Position numbers and translations under genes: made by a program
Part shown: piece by piece, positions 42,745 through 50,340 of the stretch
Numbering within the stretch: position 1 is the first letter of the stretch
Layout: each line of letters starts with the position of its first letter
The notes under the pieces: model-generated
Told to the model about the DNA's origin: nothing
Databases searched by the model: none
What the model saw: the letters and a program-made list of their open reading frames with translations, nothing else
Source of the DNA: CAZAMI01 sp964627805
GTDB lineage: Archaea > Thermoproteota > Thermoprotei_A > Sulfolobales > NBVN01
Direction: 5' to 3'
NCBI GenBank assembly: GCA_964627805.1
Contig: CAZVLA010000019.1
Location: forward strand, 1 to 64,000
Length of the DNA stretch: 64,000 bases

Positions 42745-43628
42745 TTAGTTGGTGGTCCCTGAGGAAGGCGTTAAGCGATGTTGTTAGGACGTCAGGTATT
42801 GCTGATGTCGTTATGAGTGTATGTAGTCATGAGAAGCTAGCTAAGTACTTTAAGGCCTTAGCACACCCTACGAGGGTATTGATAATAGCTTTAATGATCG
42901 ACGGTAGGTACTACACGAAGGAGGACCTCCTCGAACTACTTACTAGGATTGATGAAGGCCTAACGCCAGCTAGTGTTGAGAGGCACGTAAGGACCCTCGA
43001 GTCCTACGGGGTAATCAAGCAGTACTCACTAGTTAGGAGGGGAGGTAGGGGTAGGAAGGCCGTTGCTTACGTAATGAGGGAGGATGCTAGGGAGTTTATG
43101 GAGTCACTACTCACTTACTTACTAACTACTAAGCACTTAAGGATGGTTAAGTACGTAATTAGGTCAGCACTATCTAACATATTCAGGGACGTAGTTACTA
43201 GAGCTAAGTTAGCTACTTACCTATCACTACCCCTAAGTAATGAGTGCGTCGATGAGATTAGGTGTAGGATTAACTACGTAGTCACTAAGCTAGCTAAGTA
43301 CGTAGTAGCTACACCTACTAAGTACGGGTTATGCACATGCGAGGAAGCAGTTAAGTACTTGAAAGCACTTACGAAGTCACCCCAGATAAGGAGTGTTGGT
43401 AGGGATAAGGTACTTAAGATACTCTACGCATCACTAATAACCTCAGAATCACCCACGGACTGCGTGGACTTGAGTAGGGCTAGTGAGTTAAGTACGAGGG
43501 AGATAATTAAGGAGTTAATAGCTAGTTGCTACTTAGGTAGGAGGGATACCTGCTGCTCCCTACTAATAGACTTAGCTAAGTCACTAATGACTTACGTAAG
43601 CTACGTAACCTCAGTAAGTAGGGATTAA
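42741..43628 (+). CDS. winged-helix transcriptional regulator with long C-terminal domain
   Basis: A 295-residue protein. Residues about 32-120 form an ArsR-like winged helix: YFKALAHPTRVLIIALMIDG, ASVERHVRTLESYGVIKQYS and a wing RRGGRGRKAVAYVM. The remaining 170 residues are helical and cysteine-containing (positions near 175, 182, 200-202, 270-275) and of unknown function, perhaps ligand binding or oligomerisation. The GTG start overlaps the cyclase stop by four bases, so the two are co-translated and the regulator may control the operon through the palindrome at 41841. Its stop interlocks with that of the convergent gene in TTAA (43625-43628). Confidence 0.75.
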   Translation: MISWWSLRKALSDVVRTSGIADVVMSVCSHEKLAKYFKALAHPTRVLIIALMIDGRYYTKEDLLELLTRIDEGLTPASVERHVRTLESYGVIKQYSLVRRGGRGRKAVAYVMREDAREFMESLLTYLLTTKHLRMVKYVIRSALSNIFRDVVTRAKLATYLSLPLSNECVDEIRCRINYVVTKLAKYVVATPTKYGLCTCEEAVKYLKALTKSPQIRSVGRDKVLKILYASLITSESPTDCVDLSRASELSTREIIKELIASCYLGRRDTCCSLLIDLAKSLMTYVSYVTSVSRD

Positions 43629-44569
43629 CCTAAAACCCTGAGTACGTTACTTAATACGTCCTTATGCGACCCGAAGACCTCGTAGAACCTACCTGAGTAC
43701 TCCCTAACTAACTCATTGATTGAGTTAGATATTAGTGAGTCCGTGAACTCATCACTTAAGTACTGAGGCGTTGGTTCGTAGTAGTCATCACCCCTAATAA
43801 TCGATGTTGCGAAGTGCCATAGAGTCTTAGTCGCCTTCCTACCTTTAACGACTCTATAGCTACATCCTCTTGAGTTGAATGAGCAGTATAGGAGGTACAT
43901 ACTAACTACTCTAGGCCTCTTAAGTAGTGCTTCCTCACGCTCCTTAAGCCCCCTTAAGTCGTAGATCCTATACCCGTGCCTTGTTAGGTCGTGGTAAGGT
44001 ACCTTAACCCCGTAGACACCCTCGATTTCGGGGTCGTAGACAAGTACTTCAGTACCCCCAACGACCCTAGCTTCACCACCCCTAACCTCAAGTATGGTGT
44101 TCTCAGTAGTTAGTGGTACGTAACCACTAGTTAGTGCGAGTGCTAGTAAGGTGCTCTTACCCGTGTGTGGGTAGCCCATGAGTAGTACAGCCTCATCACC
44201 GTTACTGACGGTCACGGTATCCGTGAGTAGTAGGTAGCCGGACTTAACGTATAGCCTAGTAAGTACTTGAAGTATGAAGAAGTAGGGTGACTCATTAATG
44301 TATGGTGCTGGTGGTGCCGACTCTATTAAGTACCTATCAACCTCCCTACTCAAGGACATACTAACTAACCTAAACCCACTACGTGTCACTAACCAATCAG
44401 TAACTGCTGAGCACCTACAACTACCTAACCCACCCTCAACTAACTCGAACGTAGGTACGTACCTCCTAGCGAATAGACCCTTGAAGCCCTCAGTAACGCA
44501 CTTAAGGTCACCACTAACCCTAAACTCAATACCAACCCCGAACGACTTCAAGTAGGCGGAATTACCCAC
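43625..44569 (-). CDS. HPr kinase/phosphorylase-like P-loop protein
   Basis: A 314-residue protein whose central part resembles the HprK catalytic domain. Walker A is GYPHTGKST (132-140), embedded in VTVSNGDEAVLLMGYPHTGK. It is followed by SGYVPLTTENTILEVRGGEA, which matches the segment after the P-loop in HprK-like proteins where an acidic residue binds metal. True HprK phosphorylates a serine on HPr of the PTS, but no PTS genes are present, so this belongs to the wider HprK-like group found in archaea and in peptide-modification loci. The N-terminal 90 residues are not recognised. The substrate is unknown. It starts at GTG 44569, divergent from the BtuF-like gene. Confidence 0.65.
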   Translation of the reverse strand: MGNSAYLKSFGVGIEFRVSGDLKCVTEGFKGLFARRYVPTFELVEGGLGSCRCSAVTDWLVTRSGFRLVSMSLSREVDRYLIESAPPAPYINESPYFFILQVLTRLYVKSGYLLLTDTVTVSNGDEAVLLMGYPHTGKSTLLALALTSGYVPLTTENTILEVRGGEARVVGGTEVLVYDPEIEGVYGVKVPYHDLTRHGYRIYDLRGLKEREEALLKRPRVVSMYLLYCSFNSRGCSYRVVKGRKATKTLWHFATSIIRGDDYYEPTPQYLSDEFTDSLISNSINELVREYSGRFYEVFGSHKDVLSNVLRVLG

Positions 44570-44652
44570 CTACTTAGCACCCTATGAAGTAGGTACTTAG
44601 GATATAAAGAATTACCGCTAAATACTTAATTACGTACTTACATGAATAGGTA

Positions 44653-45549
44653 ATGAGTTTGAGGAGGGTGTACTGCCCCTACCTACGTAAGTACCTTGAA
44701 GTACCTGAGAGACCCTCTAGGGTAGCTACTCTATCACCGTCAATAACAGCTACGGTGATCGACTTAGGACTTAAGGACTTACTGGTTGGTTACTCACCGT
44801 GGTGTAGACTACTTAAGTACTTAGGCTATGAAGTACCTGAACTGCCCGTACTAGGTACTTACGATAGGTTAATTACTGAGGAGGTCCTTAAGGCATCGCC
44901 GGACCTAATACTGATTTCAGGAGGTGCTCAGGAGGTCCTCATTAACTCGTTGGAGGAGCTGAGGATACCTTACTACGTAGTTAAGTTACCGCACGGTATG
45001 GACTTCCTAGACATACCTACGGAGGTTGGTTACGTATTAAACGCTACTGAAGCTGCTCATGAATTACTTAGGGTATGCGGTGTGGAGTTAGTAAGTACTA
45101 TTGAGTACGTACGTGAGTTAGGCTTGGTGGGTACTAAGTTACTCACGGTACTTGATATTCATGAGTTAGTACTGCCGGGTTTCGCCAACCACATAACTCA
45201 GTTACTTAACTTCGTGGGTTTCGAGGTAGTTAATAGCGTGGTTAGGGGTAGTTACTTATGGGGTCCTGAAGCAGTAAGTACTATTAAGGGGTTAGTTAGG
45301 GAGGCCGACGCAGTACTTATTCAAGCACCTAAGACTGAATTAAGTATGAGTGACTGCGTTAAGTACTTAGACCTAGTAGGTGATGAAGTACCTACAGCTG
45401 TACTCCCCATACTAACACTTACTGACTACTCGGTAAGGTCAGTACGTAGGTTTAGGTACTTAGTGAGGGTCATTAAGGAATTAATTAGTTCCGGAGGGGT
45501 TAAGGTGGTTAGCTACCGTGAGTTTAGGTTTAATCCTTACCTGCAGTAG
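44653..45549 (+). CDS. cytosolic BtuF-like periplasmic-binding-fold protein
   Basis: A 298-residue protein with the fold of cobalamin/iron-siderophore binding proteins (PF01497). PSRVATLSPSITATVIDLGL with DLLVGYSPWC, then LEVPELPVLGTYDRLITEEVLKASPDLILISGG split by short gaps, are typical of BtuF-like N-terminal lobes; TEVGYVLNATEAAHELL begins the long linking helix. Unlike transported family members it has no signal peptide or lipobox, so it should stay in the cytosol. Such proteins could bind corrinoid, metal chelates or nucleotides inside the cell. No BtuCD-type permease or ATPase is adjacent. A TATA box (GGATATAAAG, about 44600-44609) precedes ATG 44653. Confidence 0.75.
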   Translation: MSLRRVYCPYLRKYLEVPERPSRVATLSPSITATVIDLGLKDLLVGYSPWCRLLKYLGYEVPELPVLGTYDRLITEEVLKASPDLILISGGAQEVLINSLEELRIPYYVVKLPHGMDFLDIPTEVGYVLNATEAAHELLRVCGVELVSTIEYVRELGLVGTKLLTVLDIHELVLPGFANHITQLLNFVGFEVVNSVVRGSYLWGPEAVSTIKGLVREADAVLIQAPKTELSMSDCVKYLDLVGDEVPTAVLPILTLTDYSVRSVRRFRYLVRVIKELISSGGVKVVSYREFRFNPYLQ

Positions 45550-45595
45550 CAATACTTATTAGGTTAGTCAATCAAGGTTGATTAAAATTAAGTAG

Positions 45596-46483
45596 GTGCG
45601 TAATGTATTGCGTAGCTCCGTATTAGAGGTAGGCCTAAGTAGGGAGGTAGTGGAGTTAGGTAGTGAATTACCTGTTGAGGTACGTATTAAGTCAGACATT
45701 GACTGCAGGTCACTTAAGGTATCGTTAGTAGCTATCGCTGAGGGTAGGGTTAGGTGTAGGTACACAGCATCTAGGGTAGCTTTAGGGGAGGATGAGGAAG
45801 AGGAGGAGTACGTAACGAGGAGGGTTAGGTTCAGTAATGAAGTGCTTAGGGTTGAGGATGTCGTAGCTAAGGGTAAGTTAGTACGTGGTAGTAGGTACGA
45901 CGTAGTACTTAAGGTACCTAAGGAAGCACCACCAACCTACGTAGGTAAGTCATTCAGTATTAAGTGGTTCGTTGAGGCTAAGATAGATAGGAGGTTTAGG
46001 AAGGACATAGTAGTTAGGAAGGAGGTAGTGATTAATCAGTTACTTAAGGAACCCCTAAGCAGTAACGAGTTCGTGGGTGCGTCAGGTAAGTTAAGGGTTA
46101 AGGTAGTGATTGAGTCCCTAAGCAACTCATTAATTAAGGGTAGGTTATTCTTAAGGGCTACTAAGGACATTAAGTATAAGGAGATTAAGGTAGGACTGAT
46201 TAGGAGGGAATCAATTAAGTTACGTGAAATACCTGACGAGCCGGGGAGTACATACGATATAGAGTGCGAGCCCTACGAGGAGTTAGTACGTGAGTTCGTA
46301 CTGAGTAGGGACTCAGTACTAGGTACTGATGAGTGGTTCAGTAAGGAATTAAGTATTGAGTTACCTAAGGACTTCAAACCAGTGAGTACAGCTGACTTCA
46401 AGTCCGAGGCCGTACTTAGTGTTAAGGTAAGGAAGAAGGGGTTCTTCGCGGGTAGTGAGGAGGTTAGGGTTAAGCTACTTTAG
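45596..46483 (+). CDS. arrestin-like/Spo0M-like protein
   Basis: A 295-residue, almost all-beta soluble protein. VELGSELPVEVRIKSDID matches the first strands of the arrestin-like fold. KVPKEAPPTYVGKSFSIKWF corresponds to the signature 'P..APPSY.G..F.I.W.V.AK.D' found at the end of the N-terminal lobe of Spo0M/arrestin/Vps26-like proteins. The C-terminal half (about 155-295) is a second beta sandwich with SNSLIKGRLFLRATKDIKYK. These folds act as scaffolds or membrane-linked adaptors. In archaea no function is established to my knowledge. It lies on the same strand as, and 46 bases after, the BtuF-like gene and ends at a bidirectional terminator. Confidence 0.7.
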   Translation: MRNVLRSSVLEVGLSREVVELGSELPVEVRIKSDIDCRSLKVSLVAIAEGRVRCRYTASRVALGEDEEEEEYVTRRVRFSNEVLRVEDVVAKGKLVRGSRYDVVLKVPKEAPPTYVGKSFSIKWFVEAKIDRRFRKDIVVRKEVVINQLLKEPLSSNEFVGASGKLRVKVVIESLSNSLIKGRLFLRATKDIKYKEIKVGLIRRESIKLREIPDEPGSTYDIECEPYEELVREFVLSRDSVLGTDEWFSKELSIELPKDFKPVSTADFKSEAVLSVKVRKKGFFAGSEEVRVKLL

Positions 46484-46485
46484 GT

Positions 46486-46504
46486 GTTTTTAATACTTAA
46501 AAAC
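46486..46504. terminator. bidirectional terminator-like inverted repeat
   Basis: GTTTTTAA-TAC-TTAAAAAC has perfect 8-bp arms and lies between the convergent arrestin-like and trpS genes, ending within the trpS stop codon. It gives a T-run on each transcript, which suits archaeal intrinsic termination. Confidence 0.5.
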
Positions 46505-47649
46505 TAACGCCTAACTGCTGGTGGCTCGAACTTATTCCTTATGAGGAACTTAGGTAGTAGGTCCTTAGCCCTCTCCCTCCTACGTTGATGCTCCTTAAGG
46601 AACTTAACTACGTACTCAGCAACAGCCCTCTTACACTCACCACACAGTACCGAACCCGATAAGCAATTACTCCTGAACCTCTCGACTACAGCGTCATTGG
46701 GTTCTAAGAGCATCTCAAGCATCTTAAATACCGAGCACCTATCCGGGTTACCGCCTAACCTCCTCTGAAGCTCAGCAGTTGGTTGACCACCCGTGAATGC
46801 CCTCATGACCTTCCTCCTAGCTACTTCAGGGTCGTCTATGGTGTATATAGCTGTTTCAGGCTTCGATGAAGACATCTTACCCTCAGGTCCTAGGCCAGGT
46901 AGTAACTTACCGTGTATCTGGCACGGCTTCGGGTAGCCTAGGGTGGGTGCTACGTCCCTAGCTATCCTCCAGTACGGGTCCTGATCAATACCTGCAGGTA
47001 TTAGTACGTAGGTACTCTCACGGAAGAGCTCAGTCGGTAGGAAGCACACAGCTATCTGTATGGTTGGGAAGAATAGCATACCTACGTTAGTTGATTGAGT
47101 GAATCCGAAGGTCGCCTTAGCTACTGAGTAAGTGACTTTCTTAGCTACCCTACAAGCTATCGGGTATAGGTACCTAATGTCCTCACTATCAATTATTAAG
47201 TGCGTCTTACTAGGGTCGAAACCAACAGCTATTATGTCTAATGCGTTCTCGTAAGCCATCGAGTTAGTACCCTCAAGCTTAGCACCCACCTCATGGAAGA
47301 ACTTCTCATCGTCAGTTACTTGGAAGAATAGGTGAGCACCTAACCTATCCTGTAACCACTTAGTGAATACCCACGGTAGGATATGACCTAAGTGGGTATG
47401 GCTTGAGGGTCCCCTACCAGTGTATAGAGCTACCCTCTCACCCCTCTTGAAGGCGTTTAGGAATACGTCGAAGTCCCTGTGGGAGTAGAATACCCTCCTA
47501 CGTAGCATGAAGTGCTCCTCACCAAGTACCTCAGTAGCGAGCTCAACTACCTCATCAGTTATCGGTTTAGTACCGAAGATCTTAATTAACCTACTGTAAT
47601 CAACGAACGCCTCAGCTTCCCAAGGAGTTACGGTAGGTTCTTCCGCCAC
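46504..47649 (-). CDS. trpS: tryptophanyl-tRNA synthetase, archaeal type
   Basis: A 381-residue class I synthetase that attaches tryptophan to tRNA-Trp. The HIGH-equivalent is PSSHTHLGH (81-89) and the KMSKS loop is GKMSSSK (257-263). TDDEKFFHE and GIDQDPYWRIARDVA are characteristic of the archaeal/eukaryotic branch. A TATA element CTTATAAG (47684-47691 on the minus strand) stands about 35 bases before GTG 47649, so the leader is short. Single-copy essential gene, useful for phylogeny. Confidence 0.95.
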   Translation of the reverse strand: MAEEPTVTPWEAEAFVDYSRLIKIFGTKPITDEVVELATEVLGEEHFMLRRRVFYSHRDFDVFLNAFKRGERVALYTGRGPSSHTHLGHILPWVFTKWLQDRLGAHLFFQVTDDEKFFHEVGAKLEGTNSMAYENALDIIAVGFDPSKTHLIIDSEDIRYLYPIACRVAKKVTYSVAKATFGFTQSTNVGMLFFPTIQIAVCFLPTELFRESTYVLIPAGIDQDPYWRIARDVAPTLGYPKPCQIHGKLLPGLGPEGKMSSSKPETAIYTIDDPEVARRKVMRAFTGGQPTAELQRRLGGNPDRCSVFKMLEMLLEPNDAVVERFRSNCLSGSVLCGECKRAVAEYVVKFLKEHQRRRERAKDLLPKFLIRNKFEPPAVRR

Positions 47650-47699
47650 AAAAGCAGATCCCCAACACCTTCTTTAGGTGGGGCTTATAAGATTGACTA

Positions 47700-49394
47700 T
47701 TACCTACCTAAGCACTCCCTAGTAACTACCTCCCTAATAACCTCCTCAATACCCTCAATACTGACTACGCCAGCTACGGAGGAGTCCCTACGTAGTACTA
47801 CAGCTACTTCAGAACCTCCGTAGACGAGCTCCTCAACTACGTTACTTAATGACTCACCCTCACTAACCGTAGGTGCTCTATCAACTACGTCCCCAACCCT
47901 CAAGTCAGTAATCCTCAAGTACTCAGTAAGTGTAGCTACTCTAACGTAGCCGTACTCACCACTACCTAACCGACATACTAAGTACCTAAACCCGCCACAA
48001 TTCCTTAAAGCATCGACTACGTAGGTACTTGGCTCAGTAATGCATACGTCCTCCACATAATCACTAACCGTGAGTGACTTAAGCCCCTCAATACCCTTAG
48101 GGCATATCGTGAGTAGTAACCTAGAAGCCCTAGCCCTAAACCTACCATGACCAACAGCTGGTTGCTGAGTATGTATCGACGTTAGTGCGGTTAATGAGTA
48201 AGCTATAGCTGTAGCTATACCAGCAGGTATGGTAGCTACTAAACCACCCGCCTCAGCAGCTAGGAGTACTGAAGTCAGTAGTACCTTATTAGCTGATGAG
48301 AACAGACCAGCTATGCCAGCCATCATCAGTAAGTCAACGTAGGGTAGTCCTAAGGCCCTACCGTAAGCAGCACCTAAGGCAGCACCAGCTACTAGGAGGG
48401 GTACGAATACACCGCCAGCACCACCCATCTCCAGAACAACCACCATCAGTAGTAGCTTAGACAGTGTTAAGCCCGTGAGTAGGTTAGCTGACTTAATATG
48501 GAGTATCTTAGGTATTACGTAGGCACCAGCACCTGTCGCGTAGGGTGTTATGAGGTAGTAAGTAATAGCCACTGCTGAAGCAGCTATTAAGGGCTTAACG
48601 AAACCACCTAACTCACTGAACTCGTTAGTGAGCCTTAGTGACGCCCCCTTAAGCCATAACTTAACGTAGTACGCTAAGTAGGTAAGCCCGGCAGCTAAGA
48701 CACCGATGACTGCTGAGTGGAGAGCTACTGCTGGTGTTAGGGGTGATGTAGGTCTTATGAAGAGTAGTATCTCCTTACCACCGAATACAGCCTTAGATAC
48801 TACGAAGGCAGTTACTGAGGAAGCTAGTGCAGGTAGTAGGTAGGCAGCCTCGACACCGTGCTTAAAGGGTATCTCAAGTGAGAACGCCATAGCTGTTAGT
48901 GGTGCCTTAAAAACAGCTGATATACCTGCTGCAGCCCCTACTATCGGGAAGAACCTCCTACTCCTTACGTACTTAATGTAATCAGCTAACTTCCTAGCAA
49001 TTACGTAGCCAGTAAGTACGGCAACACCAGCAACACCTACTGAACCACCCGCGCATACCGTCGCTAAGGTAGCTATTAGGAGTAGTGCTAAGTCCTTAAC
49101 CCTAGCGTACCCACCCCTGAAGTGGTAGGTCTCTAGGAATACCTCAAGAACACCGCCACTACTGAAGGTACTTAACCTAATCATTAGGTAGGAGAGTATT
49201 AGGAGGGTTGCTGATGAGGCTATAGCTGGTAGTGGGTGTAGGTGATTCATTACGTACGAGCTTAAGTAGTTGAAGGCTAAGCCGTAACCTACTAGGAAGA
49301 AGGGCATTAAGGCACCTATAGCCGTAGCTACAGCTACATCAACTAAGTACCTCCTAGCCCACTTGATACTACTTAAGCCTACTAGGTAAGGCAA
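47700..49394 (-). CDS. CLC-family chloride channel/transporter with CBS domains, gating Glu replaced
   Basis: A 564-residue membrane protein of the CLC family (about residues 1-410) followed by a cytosolic CBS-like pair (about 425-555: LTVSDYVEDVCITEPSTYVVDAL; LRVGDVVDRAPTVSEGESLSNV). Recognisable anion-path motifs are SSGGVLEV (place of GSGIPE), GSVGVAG near 117-123 (place of GKEGP) and GGVFVPLLVAGAALG (place of GIFAP). The glutamate that gates and couples protons in exchangers is Val119 here, as in some true chloride channels, which favours uncoupled anion conduction. It starts at TTG 49394, seven bases after the M23-fold gene, and is the third gene of a KaiC-M23-CLC operon. Confidence 0.88.
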   Translation of the reverse strand: MPYLVGLSSIKWARRYLVDVAVATAIGALMPFFLVGYGLAFNYLSSYVMNHLHPLPAIASSATLLILSYLMIRLSTFSSGGVLEVFLETYHFRGGYARVKDLALLLIATLATVCAGGSVGVAGVAVLTGYVIARKLADYIKYVRSRRFFPIVGAAAGISAVFKAPLTAMAFSLEIPFKHGVEAAYLLPALASSVTAFVVSKAVFGGKEILLFIRPTSPLTPAVALHSAVIGVLAAGLTYLAYYVKLWLKGASLRLTNEFSELGGFVKPLIAASAVAITYYLITPYATGAGAYVIPKILHIKSANLLTGLTLSKLLLMVVVLEMGGAGGVFVPLLVAGAALGAAYGRALGLPYVDLLMMAGIAGLFSSANKVLLTSVLLAAEAGGLVATIPAGIATAIAYSLTALTSIHTQQPAVGHGRFRARASRLLLTICPKGIEGLKSLTVSDYVEDVCITEPSTYVVDALRNCGGFRYLVCRLGSGEYGYVRVATLTEYLRITDLRVGDVVDRAPTVSEGESLSNVVEELVYGGSEVAVVLRRDSSVAGVVSIEGIEEVIREVVTRECLGR

Positions 49395-49401
49395 TAATTA
49401 A

Positions 49402-50340
49402 CTACCCCTTACCCACTAACCTACTAAACCACCTAGGTAACTTAACCTTAACTTCAGTAACTTCATTAAGACTCAATACCTCACCAATACGTAGGTCAGC
49501 CCCACTACTAAGTGGTACTAACTTCACGTACCTACTGAGTAGGTAAGTACCTAAGCCGTAAGTAACCCCCTTAATTAGGAAGCCCTTACTGAATAAGGTA
49601 ATTACTAACCTACGCCTTAAGTAACTCCTTAAGTACCTACCAATAACTAACTCATTAAGTAGTAAATCACCTCCGCAAATACTCGGTACTTCATCACTAA
49701 TCAGTAGTAAACCACCTACGGAGTAGTGAGGTACGCCACCATCCAAAACACCCCAGCAACCACTACTTAAGTAAGCCAGTACGTAGTCACAGCTAATTAA
49801 CTCACCTAAGTAGTAACTCCCTAAATCACTAACTACCCTAACCCTAACTACGTCCCTGCACGGCCTTAAGCCCCTTAAGTAATTAATTAACTCATTAGTA
49901 GGTACTAAGTCGACCGAACCTAAAGCCCTTAATGGGTCGTTGAGGTACCTAACCTCAACATGCATGTGCTTACTAGACCACGGCCTGAAGTAACCGGATA
50001 TTAAGTAATCACCTAGGTAATCACCTAACTTCACAACATCACCTACCTTAACGGAAGGTCTTACGTGGAGTATCTTTAAGTAGTGATTACCTACCCTAAT
50101 CAGTACTACGTAGTCATTCCCATCAGCGTCAGTCCTAAACCTAGGTGGTTTAAACTCAATTACCTTAACTACCTCACCTACCTCACAAGGCATGTAGGGG
50201 TACTTAGCGTATATGTCCGTAGCTGATGATATGATGTGCGTAGGGTATGGTGAGTTAGTTAGTGAGAAGTAAGTACCCTTAGGTACGTAGATAGTTACTT
50301 CAGTACCTAACCCCTTAAGTACCGGTATCAAGCCCTCCAA
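49402..50340 (-). CDS. cytosolic M23/LytM-fold protein
   Basis: A 312-residue protein whose first 140 residues match the M23 (lysostaphin-type) metallopeptidase fold. His35-x6-Asp42 (in THIISSATDIY) and His125-x-His127 (KHMHVEVRY) are the expected zinc ligands and catalytic His. VVLIRVGNHYLKILHVRP, followed by VKVGDVVKLGDYLGDYLISG, gives the usual core order, with His92 in the position of the second catalytic His. The C-terminal 160 residues are unrecognised. There is no signal peptide. Archaea without peptidoglycan have no obvious M23 substrate, and a cytosolic copy is stranger still. It starts at TTG 50340 and overlaps the KaiC-like gene by 13 bases, so the two are translationally coupled. 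Confidence 0.72.
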   Translation of the reverse strand: MEGLIPVLKGLGTEVTIYVPKGTYFSLTNSPYPTHIISSATDIYAKYPYMPCEVGEVVKVIEFKPPRFRTDADGNDYVVLIRVGNHYLKILHVRPSVKVGDVVKLGDYLGDYLISGYFRPWSSKHMHVEVRYLNDPLRALGSVDLVPTNELINYLRGLRPCRDVVRVRVVSDLGSYYLGELISCDYVLAYLSSGCWGVLDGGVPHYSVGGLLLISDEVPSICGGDLLLNELVIGRYLRSYLRRRLVITLFSKGFLIKGVTYGLGTYLLSRYVKLVPLSSGADLRIGEVLSLNEVTEVKVKLPRWFSRLVGKG

